Assembly: GCA_021397845.1 (NCBI GenBank)
Contig: CM038038.1
Coordinates: 59,204,748-59,268,747, forward strand
DNA length: 64,000 nucleotides
Reading direction: 5' to 3'
Origin: Areca catechu
Taxonomy: Eukaryota; Streptophyta; Magnoliopsida; Arecales; Arecaceae
Below are positions 46,332 to 56,585 of the stretch, piece after piece. How positions within the stretch are numbered: the first letter of the stretch is position 1; each line of letters begins with the position of its first letter. A model generated the notes under the pieces. It was not told the DNA's origin, made no database searches, and saw nothing but the letters and a program-made list of their open reading frames with translations. Position numbers and translations under genes: made by a program.

Positions 46332-47206
46332 TGTTGACCCCTAAAGTGATTTTGATGATAACAAAATATTGGAGCATACATTTAATTATCTAGCAACTCT
46401 TCAAGTGATTGACAAGTTTTGTAGGATAGCTACATTGACACATTTTTTTTCCTACAATCTTTATTGTTTTGTGTTGAGTTGTAAAATACTTAGATTCTTG
46501 TAAAGAAGAACTCTACAAAAAGTTTCCTGTTAAAATCAGTTAAAGGGTTACTTCTACTAGTCCTTCTTGCTTCAAGTTTTCTTGAATTTATTGTAAGTAG
46601 TGCTTGAAGAAGATTGTTAAAGCTTGGGACAAGTGTTCTAGAAGTTTGAAGCTGATATGGCTGAAGAACCACCTTCTAGCCGACTGGATGAACAACCTAG
46701 CCAACTCGGGCACTAGCACTGAAGACAAGTTCTCTGGCATGCAGATCCAGCCGACTGGCACCAAGGTCCAGCCGAGTCATCCAGAACAAGGTTGAGAACG
46801 TTCTGAGATTCTCAAGAATCCAGCCAACCAGATTTAGATCCAGCAGACTCATCCAGAACTCACTTGAAAATGGTCTGAGAAGCCTTTAAGATTCCAGTCG
46901 ACTAGAATTCATCCCAGCCGACTCGTCCAGAGTGAGGTATTTTTTCAACTGTGGAAGCTAGCCGACTGGCACTCAACCCAGTCAACCCAAACTTCATCAG
47001 ATCTAACTTGAAGTTTGTCCGAGCCGACTAGAATGACAAGGTCACCTCCAATGGTTAGTTCCTGTTCTCAGTTTTTGAATTCGAAAAGTGCTCCAATGGT
47101 AACCTGTCACGTCCCAACGGTCTACAACGTTCAAAATCATGGGAAGGCAGTTGAAGTCTCTATAAATAAGGTATGAGAACATCCTTGAAGAGGCTAATGA
47201 TTTATT
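46332..47206 (+). repeat. 5' LTR of element G, first part
   Basis: It begins TGTTGACCCCTAAAG and closely matches 63452-64000. About eleven variants of AGCCGACTGG lie at 46676-47030. TTATT at 47202-47206 is the duplication for element F. Confidence 0.88.
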
Positions 47207-48881
47207 TGGTGTGGGCACCAGGATCCGACAGAGGCTCCATAACCCTCTGTGGATCTCAGATTAAGGTTCCACTTCTATGAGTCCTGTAATAAGGCTTTGA
47301 GCCAAAGTAATTTTATAATTTTTAGTCTTGTACCTTGACCAATTTGGGTCAAGTTTAGGTCATGGGTCTTGTATTTATTTTTGTTCGTGTCTGAGTTTGG
47401 ATTGGGCCCAAGCCCAATTGAAGTCAACCTGGCTTTCAAGACCAAGTCAAGTCCTTGTGGGCCAACCCACCTCTTTCACTTGGAAAGATGCCAACACATG
47501 TGCCACCTCAGCCCCTATGTGGCGCCACATCAGTTGCCACTTGGGCATCCAAGGAAGGAAACAAGGAGGCGCCCTCATGCATTCCACACGCCCTCTCCAT
47601 GCCTTGGGCGATCTTGAATGGAGGAGACATCATCCCCCTCTTCCCTCCCCCACATCATGCCATGATCCATCAAAATATGGGGCGTTGAAGATTCTTGAAG
47701 AAACCAAGCCACAAAGCAAGCCATCTTCCAAGCCTTCTTCCCAAAGTGTTCATACAAGAATGGAAGGTCAAAGGACACACTCCCCTTTCTAAGCTTTCAA
47801 CCTTGCAATGCCCAAAGCTCTCTCCATTTGGTTGGCCATGAATCACTCCAAGTGGGCATTGAAGGATCAAAGGAAGCACATCCGTTCAAGCAAGCCTTGT
47901 TCCATGTTTTCTTCCCAAAATGAACATGCAAAAGATGGAAGTCAAGAGGCCAATCCCCCTCTCCAAGCCCTCCCACATGCCATGCCAATTCTCTCCTCCA
48001 TTTGGTCGGCCATGAAGAATCTTCCCCATCCATGTGGGCGCCATATTTTGGGGATGTAATTCGGGTTCAAGGGTTTTGAATTATTTTGAATTCAAATGGG
48101 CCTTGGGTGCCTATTTAAAGGACCCAATCCCTTCATTGTAAAGCTATTGAATGATTGAATGAAAAGAGTGTTTGAGTTTGTTTATCCTCCAACCATTATC
48201 TCCTAGACTAGGTTTGAGAGAAGTTGCCTTCATCCCCAGGGACGTCGAGTGGTGCGAGGCCATAATCCTTCGTCCTCCGGGATGTCGCGGGGTGCGAGGC
48301 CCCAAGTTATCTCCTTCTTCGACTTTGAAATCCAGCCGGACACCGGGCTCGAAGCCCCTTCTCAACCCCATCTCAGTCCCTTTCAGTACATCTCTCTATT
48401 TTGCTAATCCCTATTTTGTTTGCCTACAGGTCCTCCCTGGTATCTCGGGCACCGGAGACAGTCTGCTTTGCCTTCGCGACCATCCGACTGAAAGCCAGTG
48501 CATTCGTGGGTTCGACTGCTCGGGAATCTAGGCCGCATCGATCAAGTTGAGCGATCTCTGCATCGGGCGCTTCAGACGTGTGAGGTTTGCTCTCTCTATC
48601 TCCTAAGTAGGTATTACATCTCGAGCTAGTCCTACTAGGGTTTCTTAATCCTGGGATCCTGTTCTCGTTTTCACTATTTAGGGATTTGAACTGCTAGTAT
48701 AAGCTTCTATCATTCATTTATCTTATTTCTAGTCTCTGCTTGTGATCGAGAATCAAAAAAAAAAAAAAAAAAAAAACCTAAGAAAAAAAAAACATCTAAA
48801 ACTCTTCAACCATAAAAAAATTCCTTTGCATCATAAGCAACCATACTAGCATCCCTAGCCCCCCCCTCCTTTTCTGCATCA
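47207..48881 (+). repeat. 5' LTR of element F
   Basis: It runs from TGGTGTGGGCACCAGG to TTCTGCATCA. TATTTAAAG at 48112 is TATA-like. An acceptor-like TTTGCCTACAG precedes GTCCTCC near 48430. A run of about 22 A lies at 48755-48776 (15 in the 3' LTR). ORFs at 47328-47792 and 48172-48531 recur in the 3' LTR and are not genes. Confidence 0.9.
48112..48120 (+). promoter_or_regulatory. TATA-like box of the F 5' LTR
   Basis: TATTTAAAG, about 905 bp into the LTR; the same at 55397 in the 3' LTR. Confidence 0.55.
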
Positions 48882-48885
48882 TTTC

Positions 48886-48897
48886 TGGTATCAGAGC
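48886..48897 (+). promoter_or_regulatory. Primer-binding site of element F
   Basis: TGGTATCAGAGC four bases after the LTR; perfect tRNA-Met type. Confidence 0.9.
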
Positions 48898-49726
48898 AAG
48901 CCTAGGACTAGTGCATTTTGTTTTCTTTCATTTTCTGCATTCTGGTCAGCCCGTATATGGTCTGATCCTTGGATTGTTTTCCTTTGTAGAGACCTCCAAA
49001 TTTTATAATTTCTATTCTGTTAGATCGCATTGAATTCAATGTATTTTTGTCTATTTTCTCAGATTTTAATTCAGTTTGTAGAGTTTCTACAAGCCAAAAT
49101 ACCACCTAAGAAAATCTCACGTCTGAAATTTCAGCAAGCATCTCATTTCTTGCTTCATTCATCCATCTAGCTTATTTCTTGCATTTAGGGGCATATTTTA
49201 ATTTCTGCATTTTGTTTAACATTCACACATCTAAAAAAGAAGAAGAAAATTTTAAGTCATTTTATTAGTCATTTTTGTGTTTCATTCTCCATAACTTATC
49301 TTAAGGGCGTCAAATTAACATAGGGTTAGGATTTCATTACCTGTCCCTGGCCCAAAAACCACCACCCGACATATCGAACCCTAGCCATTAACTAAAATTG
49401 ATTAGACGTTTAATCTGCTCTAGTGAGCAAGGGACACCCACGATGTCGGGTCGACCCAAGTGCCGAGCCAAGCTAGATTACTTATTGGTGTGTGCTTGAG
49501 TAGCTGGTGTCTAGGCAAGTTGTTCAGGGACTAGAGCCCGAAGGGAAGTGGATTGGTTCGCTTACCTGGCCAATTTCTAATTTGTGTCTAGGCAAGCAAA
49601 GAAGAACCTCCACTAACCTTACACTTACCTGGCCAGGTGCCAAGTTACTGCTTTTAGGTTCATCTTCTTGTCTTCACATTTGGGGAGATCTCCTAGGTCT
49701 ATCAAACCGTAGCATCATTTTGTTAC
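48898..49726 (+). other. 5' leader of element F
   Basis: No gene. The block 49310-49640 is the version of the conserved leader carried by the pol-bearing element, with the doubled GTGTCTAGGCAAG and TTACCTGGCCA motifs. Confidence 0.65.
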
Positions 49727-50806
49727 ATGTGCATTAGATCAGGAACCTCTTTTCACCCACCTTCTCCACCCTCTACCAAAACCATGGACCAACTGCGAGC
49801 TGACATTGGAGCCCTAACTCAATCCATGACCCAGTTAGGCAACTAGTTGACCAATATACTAGATCAAATAGAGGCCAGACTAAGACCCCTAGAGGAAGCT
49901 GCTAGGCCCCGACCTGAACCCAGTCCTGAGTCCCCTCATCCCAGGAGAAACCTGCAATAAGACCCTTACTTTGAAGATGAATTTGGGAGAGACCCTGACC
50001 CCTTTGTTGATACCCGTCCTAGGAGACCCAATCTGGAAGACCGTGAAGAAAGGGCCCTTAGGAGCATCAAGCTTGAGGCACCCACTTTCGATGGAAGTTT
50101 AGATCCTAGGGTGTAAGAAGATTGGGAGTCTGCTATGGAACAGTATTTTGACTGGTACTCTTTGTCAGAAAGAACTAAGTTTAAGTTTGCCAAGCTTAGG
50201 TTGGTTCACCAAGCTAGGTTGTTCTGGAATAGTGTTGAAAATTATATAGAGCAGAAAGGACAATTACTTATAACCACCTGGGGGGAAATGAGAAATAAGC
50301 TTAGAAGGAAATACCTACCTGTATCCTACACCCAAAAACTATTGGACCAATGGCAAACCCTAAGTCAAGGGTGTAAGAGTGTGGCCAATTACATCACCAA
50401 GTTTGATGAATATGTTATGCGATGTAAGGTTGTGGAGTCACCTGAGGTAACCCTGTCTAGGTTTAGGGCTGGCCTACACCCAGACATTCAGAGAGAGCTG
50501 TATTTTAGAGCAACCAGAACCTTGGAAGAAGCTTACCAAGTTGCTAGGCTCTGTGAGCGTTTCCAGAGAGCTCCCACCTATAGAAGACCTGAGCCCTTTA
50601 GGAACCAGAACTGTATCCCTGGATCCACCCAAAGTTATAGCCAGGCTTACCCAAGTCGACCAAGCCCAAACCGAACTGACCCAAGTCGACCAAACCTAGC
50701 CCGACCCAGTCCTAGTCGTCCCAGCCTGAACTGACCCTAATATAGTAGAGAGGAAAAGGGTAAGGCTATTGAAGTCCAGAGGAGACCCGATCCCCAAGGT
50801 AAATGC
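49727..50806 (+). pseudogene. Gag of element F
   Basis: The frame starts at ATG 49727, just before RSGTSFHPP. Three stops fall before the long open part (50135-50734), which holds the gag core: MEQYFDWYSL, FKFAKLRLVHQARLFW, NKLRRKYLPVSY, KLLDQWQTLSQGC, FDEYVMRC and ARLCERFQRAP. A Ser/Arg/Pro-rich tail follows. The zinc knuckle begins CLRC in this frame, but its second half (KPGHFASQC) lies in the pol frame, so a frameshift cuts the knuckle at about 50815. Confidence 0.8.
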
Positions 50807-52638
50807 TTGAGGTGTCATATAAACCTGGACATTTTGCTAGTCAGTGCACCGCCCCTGCCCTACTCATAGATGAACCAACTGAGACTGAACCCGAACCAAT
50901 CGTTGAACCTGAGGAGGATGTCTATGATCCCGAAAATCAGTTGTTGGAAGAGTACGAGGGAGAGGAAGAAGTGTATGAATCTAAAGACCTTATAGGAGTA
51001 GTCCGATGCATCCTATCCCAGAACGTAGTACAGGAAGACTGGCATAGGACCAACATCCTACAGACCCTGATCAAGCTAGGAGATAAGGCATGTAAGGTCA
51101 TCATTGATAGTGGAAGCTGTGTTAATGCCCTTTCCTTGAGTACAGTCAAAGCTTTAGGACTAGCCACAGTTCCCCACCCCAACCTTTACAAAGTCTCCTG
51201 GATAGATTCAACTTCAATCCCAGCAAAATCTAGGTGCCAAATCAAGATAAAAATGAGTTCCTATGAAGAATCGATTTGGTGTGACGTCTTACCCATGGGT
51301 GTGGGTAGTATCATTCTAGGACGACCCTGGCTTTTTGACCATGATGCCACCCTTTATGGTCAATCCAATACCTGTGTCTTTTTCCACAAGGGGAAAAACA
51401 TCACAATCAACCCAATCCAACCTAAGGACCCCGTCAAGAAAGGATCTAGTAGCCTTAAAGAGAAGAAAACAGGAGTCAACCTGATCACACCTAAGGAGCT
51501 AGAGAAAGAGATCTTAGAGGGAGCCCCTGTTTGGATTCTAGCTACCAAGGAGAGTCATGAACCAACCAATGTAGAATACCCCCAAGAGGTAGTGAAGACT
51601 CTAAAAGAATTTGATGATGTTTTCCCGGAAGAATTACCTGATCAACTGCCACCCCTTAGGGACATCCAGCATGCTATAGATTTGGTCCCAGGATCCACTT
51701 TGCCCAACCTTCCCCACTATAGGATGAACCCCACTGAACACCAGGAACTTCAGAAACAAGTGGGAGAGCTGCTTAGGAAGGGTTTTCTTAGGGAGAGTTT
51801 AAGTCCATGTGCCGTCCCTGCCCTACTTACCCCTAAGAAAGACGGAACCTGGAGAATGTATGTTGATAGCAGGGCTATCAATAAAATCACAATCAGATAT
51901 AGGTTTCCTATTCCCCGCCTGGATGATATGCTCGATATGATGGCTAGTGCCACTATCTTTTCCAAGATAGACCTCAAGAGTGGTTACCACCAGATTAGAA
52001 TTCGATCAGGGGATGAATGGAAGACGGCGTTTAAAACTAAGGATGGTCTATTCGAGTGGGTAGTGATGCCTTTCGGGTTGTCTAATGCACCTAGTACCTT
52101 TATGAGAATCATGACCCAAGTCTTGCACGAGTTCACTGAAAAATTCCTAGTAGTATATTTTGATGACATCTTGATCTATAGCAAGACCAAAGAGAACCAT
52201 CTTAACCACTTAAGGTTAGTCTACCAAACCCTTAGGGAGAATAGCCTTTATGCCAACCCTAAGAAGTGTGAATTTATGACAACTAGGGTTATCTTCTTAG
52301 GCTTTGTAGTTACCCCTAAAGGAGTTTCCACCGACCACGAAAAGGTTAGAGCTATAGTTGAGTGGCCTGTCCCTGCTAGTATCCACGATGTACGTAGTTT
52401 CCATGGCCTAGCCACATTTTATAGACGCTTCATTCGGGGATTTAGTTCAATTGTAGCACCTATAACTGACTGCATCAAGAAGGGAGGTTTTCAATGGACT
52501 AAAGCTGCTGACAAAGCCTTCCTTGAAATTAAGGATCGAATGATACAAGCACCTGTCATAAGATTGCTAGATTTTTCTAAGGTTTTTGAGGTGGCTTGTG
52601 ATGCTTCGGGAGTTGGGATTGGTGGAGTACTTAGTTAG
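50803..52638 (+). CDS. pol: Protease, reverse transcriptase and start of RNase H of element F
   Basis: Open for 611 codons. Order: second half of the gag zinc knuckle (residues 6-15), acidic linker with EEYEGEEE (49-56), aspartic protease with IIDSGSCVNA (100-109), RT with SPCAVPALLTPKKDGTWRMY, the catalytic YFDD at 52156-52167 and GFVVTPKGV, then the first RNase H motif (CDASG). It ends at TAG 52636, where related elements read through. RT copies the element RNA to DNA and protease cuts the polyprotein. The chosen ATG is simply the first in frame; normal translation would continue from gag. Catalytic motifs look intact but the stop would prevent a complete product. Confidence 0.88.
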   Translation: MLEVSYKPGHFASQCTAPALLIDEPTETEPEPIVEPEEDVYDPENQLLEEYEGEEEVYESKDLIGVVRCILSQNVVQEDWHRTNILQTLIKLGDKACKVIIDSGSCVNALSLSTVKALGLATVPHPNLYKVSWIDSTSIPAKSRCQIKIKMSSYEESIWCDVLPMGVGSIILGRPWLFDHDATLYGQSNTCVFFHKGKNITINPIQPKDPVKKGSSSLKEKKTGVNLITPKELEKEILEGAPVWILATKESHEPTNVEYPQEVVKTLKEFDDVFPEELPDQLPPLRDIQHAIDLVPGSTLPNLPHYRMNPTEHQELQKQVGELLRKGFLRESLSPCAVPALLTPKKDGTWRMYVDSRAINKITIRYRFPIPRLDDMLDMMASATIFSKIDLKSGYHQIRIRSGDEWKTAFKTKDGLFEWVVMPFGLSNAPSTFMRIMTQVLHEFTEKFLVVYFDDILIYSKTKENHLNHLRLVYQTLRENSLYANPKKCEFMTTRVIFLGFVVTPKGVSTDHEKVRAIVEWPVPASIHDVRSFHGLATFYRRFIRGFSSIVAPITDCIKKGGFQWTKAADKAFLEIKDRMIQAPVIRLLDFSKVFEVACDASGVGIGGVLS

Positions 52639-53670
52639 GAAAATCACCCCGTGGCCTTCTTTAGCAAAAAGCTTAATGAGGCCAAAATTAAGTACTCGAC
52701 TTACGATAAGGAGTTTTATGTAGTCATCCAAGCCCTTAGGTACTGGAGGCACTACCTGTTACCCCTTGAGTTTGTCCTATTTTCAGACCATGAAGCCCTT
52801 CGATACCTGAACTCCCAGAAAAGATTGAACCCTAGGCATGCTAAGTGGGTCGAGTATATCCAAGCCTATACCTTTGTGCTTAAACATCATGCTGGTACTG
52901 AGAATAAGGTAGCTGATGCCCTTAGCCATCGTGCCCTTTTGTTAAACACAGTTAGGACTGAGGTTGTAGGATTTGACCGACTTAAGGAGCAATATGAATC
53001 TTGTCCTGACTTTAGTGAGATCTTCTAGTCTAAGGTTCAAGAACCATGTAGTGCCCATAGTGACTATACCTTACAGGATGGTTATCTTTTCAAGGGTAAT
53101 AAGTTGTGCATTCCCAAGACTTCACTCCGAGATTTCTTAGTGTGGGAAACCCATACGGGAGGCCTAGCTGGTCACTTTGGTAGGGAAAAGACCACCTTAG
53201 CTGTTGAAGACCAGTTCTTTTGGCATAGCCTTAAGAAAGATGTTGCCAATATTGTCTCTAGGTGCCGGACCTGTGCTGTGGCCAAGCAGCAGAAACAGAA
53301 TACTGGCCTTTAGACACCCTTGCCCGTACCTAGTCACCCTTGGCAAGACCTCAGTATGGATTTTGTGGTAGGATTACCCAAGACCACAAGGAAGCACGAT
53401 TCTATCTTTGTAGTAGTGGATAGGTTCTCCAAAATTGCTTATTTTATACCCTGTTCCCAGACCCTAGATGCTTCCAAGGTTGCCAAGCTTTTTCTGGAAC
53501 ATGTGGTTAAGTTACATAGCCTACCCAAGACCATAGTGTCCGATAGGGATGTCCGTTTCACTAGCTATTTCTGGAAAACCCTTTGGCACCTCCTAGGCAC
53601 CAAGCTCCAATTCTCCACGGCCTACCACCCGCAAATCGATGGACAAACTGAGGTATCAACCGCAGCGTAG
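52639..53670 (+). pseudogene. pol: RNase H end and integrase of element F
   Basis: Same frame as the RT part, with TAG stops at 53026 and 53311. RNase H shows KYSTYDKEF and SDHEALRYL (near 52786) and ends NKVADALSH. Integrase has the zinc-binding motif (HTGGLAGHFGR ... CRTC, 53150-53275) and the DDE core: DLSMDFVVGLP near 53350, TIVSDRD near 53540, and QTEV near 53645. The piece TSYFWKTLWHLLGTK (near 53560) is the one kept in the deleted elements C, E, B and N. A frameshift near 53652 ends this frame. Confidence 0.85.
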
Positions 53671-54548
53671 GAAACCTTCATAGATGCTTGATAGGTGAAC
53701 ATACGGGAAATTGGGATCTTCTTTTACCTCGAGCCGAGTTCGCCTACAACATTTCTTTGAATAGGACCACCAGGAAGAGTCCATTTGAAGTTGTCTATGG
53801 ATACAAGCCTAACCGACCTCTTGACCTGATTCCCCTACCCATCCATGCACGTGTCTCCGAGTCTGCTGATTCACTTGCACAGCATATTAGGGACATGCAC
53901 AAAGAAATTAGCCATAACATTAATATAAATAATAACACATATAAAAGGCTAGATGATTTCTGAAAGTGAGCAAAAGAGTTTGAAATAGGGGATTTTGTAA
54001 TGATTAGGCTCTGGCCTGAACGGTTTCCACCGGGAACCGTTAAGAAGCTTCATGCTCATGGGGAGGGTCCCTTTAAAGTGATTAGGAGAATGGGCCCTAA
54101 TGCCTATATGCTAGAATTACCTCCGGATTATGGAATTAGCTCGACATTCAATATCTCTGACTTAGTCGAGTATAGGGAACCCGGAAACATACCCAGTAAG
54201 CTATTTGGGCCTGACCTCTCTTTTGAGAGTGAACCTGAACCTGAGTGTCCACCTCCAAATATACCTGAGCGAGGAGAGCAGATCGAGCATGTCCTAGATG
54301 ACCAAGCCATCACTACCCGGGGCAAGGGCTATCAACGTTACATGGTCCGATGGCAAGGCCGACCCGAATCCGATGACTCGTGGATCACACTGGAGGACTT
54401 GCAGTGCATCGACCTCGATATCCTGGAAAGGTACCAAAGCCAAACTAACCCTTACTCAATAGGGTCGAGTTCCTCCCACCCCCGGAGAACTGGTATGGGC
54501 ACCAGGATCCGACAGAGGCTCCTCAACCCTCTGTGGATCTCAGATTAG
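53655..54548 (+). pseudogene. pol: Integrase C-terminus and chromodomain of element F
   Basis: After the frameshift the product continues (NWDLLLPRAEFAYNISLNR, KSPFEVVYGYKP), passes two TGA codons at 53961-53969, then MIRLWPERFPPG, KKLHA, GPNAYMLELPPDYGI, FNISDLVEYREP and the chromodomain (QIEHVLDDQAITTR, YQRYMVRWQGRPESDDSW, near 54285-54395). The frame crosses the LTR start at 54491 and ends RIRQRLLNPLWISD. The chromodomain would bind modified histone tails to guide integration. Confidence 0.83.
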
Positions 54549-56222
54549 GGTTCCACTTCTGTGAGTCCTATAATACGGATTTGAGCCAAAGTAATTTTAT
54601 AATTTTTAGTCTTCTACCTTGACAAATTTGGGTCAAGTTTAGGTCATGGGTCTTGTATTTATTTTGGTTCGAGTCTGAGTTTGGAATGGGCCCAAGCCCA
54701 ATTGAAGTCAACCTGGCTTTCAAGACCAAGTCAAGTCCTTTTGGGCCAACCCACCTCATTCACTTAGAAAGATGCCAACACAGGTGCCACCTCAGCCACC
54801 TATGTGGCGCCACATCAGTTGCCACTTGGTCATCCAAGGAAGGAAACAAGGAGGCGCCCTCATGCATTCCACACGCCCTCTCCATGCCTTGGGCGACCTT
54901 GGAAGGAGGAGACATCATCCCCCTCTTCCCTCCCCCACATCATGCCATGATCCATCAAAATATGGGGCGTTGAAGATTCTTGAAGAGACCAAGCCACAAA
55001 GCAAGCCATCTTCCAAGCCTTCTTCCCAAAGTGTTAATATAAGAATGGAAGGTCAAAGGACACACTCTCCTTTCCAAGCTTTCAACCTTGCAACGCCCAA
55101 AACTCCCTCCACTTGGTCGGCCATGAATCACTCCAAGTGGGCGTTAAAGGATCAAAGGAAGCACATCCCTTCAAGCAAGCCTTGTTCCATGTTTTCTTCC
55201 CAAAATGAACATGTAAAATAAGGAAGTCAAGAGGCCAATCCCCTTCTCCAAGCCCTCCCACATGCCATGCCAATCCTCTCCTCCATTTGGACGGCCATGA
55301 AGAATCTTCCCCATCCATGTGGGCGCCAACTTTTAGGGATGTAATTTGGGTTCAAGGGTTTTGAATTATTTTGAATTCAAATGGGTCTTGGGTGCCTATT
55401 TAAAGGACCCAATCCCTGCATTGTAAAGCTATTGAATGATTGAATGAAAAGAGTGTTCGAGTTTGTTTATCCTCCAACCATTGTCTCCTAGACTAGGTTT
55501 GAGAGAAGTTGCCTTTGTCCCCAGGGATGTCGAGTGGTGTGAGGCCACCTGTTCGTCGTCCCAGGGCATCACGTGTCCTTCGTCCTCCTGGACGTCGAGT
55601 GGTGCGAGGCCACAATCCTTCATCCTCCGGGACATCGCAGGGTGCGACACCCCAAGTTATCTCCTTCTTCGACTTCGGAATCCAGCCGGACACTAGGCTC
55701 GAAGCCCCTTCTCAACCCCATCTCAGTCCCTTTCAGTGCATCTCTCTATTTCACTAATCCCTATTTTGTTTGCCTACAGGTCCTCCCTGGTATCTCGAGC
55801 ACCGGAGACAGTCTGCTTTGCCATCGTGACCATCCGACCGAAAGCCAGTGCATCCGTGGGTTCGACTGCTCAGGCATCCAGGCCACATCCATCGAGTTGA
55901 GCGATCTCGGCATCGGGCGCTTCAGACGTGTGAGGTTTGCTCTCTCTATCTTCTAAGTATGTATTGCATCTTGAGCTAGTCCTACCGGGGTTTCTTAATC
56001 CCGGGATCCTGTTCTCGTTTTTACCCTTTAGGGATTTGAACTATTAGTATAAGCTTCTATCATTCATTTCTCTTATTTCTAGTCTCTGCTTGTGATCGAG
56101 AATCAAAAAAAAAAAAAAACTTAAGAAAAAAAAAATATCTAAAACACTTCAACCATAAAAAAATTCCTTTGCATCATAAGCATCCATAATAGCATACCTA
56201 GCCCCCCCCCTTTTCCACACCA
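54491..56222 (+). repeat. 3' LTR of element F
   Basis: It runs from TGGTATGGGCACC to TTTCCACACCA. It is about 57 bp longer than the 5' LTR, partly through an extra copy of a GTCGAGTGGTGCGAGGCC unit around 55520-55610, so LTR-internal duplication has occurred. Confidence 0.9.
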
Positions 56223-56227
56223 TTATT

Positions 56228-56585
56228 GAGCATTTATTGAACACTTATTGAAGTGAAGTGAGAGAGCACTAGAGCTTTAAAGATTACCTTCAAGCCTGCA
56301 ACAACTCTTACCAGAAGCTTGAAGCACCTTTTGAGGAAAGCAAGGAAGCCATTGAAGTGCATTGAAGAGCATTCAGTGGATCTTCACTCGAGCTGCATTG
56401 GCAACCACCCAGACAACAGAGTTTGTCTTTATTGTTGCTTTTCTTATTCTATCTTTTAAAATATCTGGGTTATTGGTGAGTCCTATTGTAAAAACCAAAT
56501 AGGTTACTTTGGTGAGTCTTTAAAACCAGAGTGTAAAGGTTTCTTTGGTGAGCCTAGCTAAAAACCAAAGTGTAGAGGTTTTAGG
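56228..56585 (+). repeat. 5' LTR of element G, second part (3' end deleted)
   Basis: Continues the SIRE-type LTR after F. It carries four units of the GGTGAGTCC/AAAACCAA repeat (56465-56580), then breaks off inside the repeat and joins gag sequence. The LTR end, primer-binding site and leader are missing. Confidence 0.75.

Larger units (their letters stand above)
47207..56222 (+). mobile_element. Gypsy chromovirus F with recognisable gag and complete pol (decayed)
   Basis: LTRs 47207-48881 and 54491-56222 lie between perfect TTATT duplications (47202-47206 and 56223-56227). Inside are primer-binding site, leader, gag, protease, RT, RNase H, integrase and chromodomain, all in the usual Ty3/gypsy order. 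The motifs suggest a chromovirus of the Galadriel or Reina type; I cannot settle the clade by eye. Stops and at least two frameshifts make it inactive. Many stops are TGA or TAG where CGA or CAG is expected, typical of methylated-cytosine decay. Confidence 0.93.

Noticed and set aside
47328..47792. 154-codon ORF in the F LTR (and 54772-55221)
   Set aside because: Same reason: LTR duplication, no conserved frame, no domain.
48755..48776. A-run as the poly(A) tail of a retrogene or LINE
   Set aside because: It lies inside the F LTR and recurs with a different length in the other LTR.
48886..48897. tRNA gene suggested by TGGTATCAGAGC
   Set aside because: Only the short primer-binding complement is present; no cloverleaf around it here or at the other sites.
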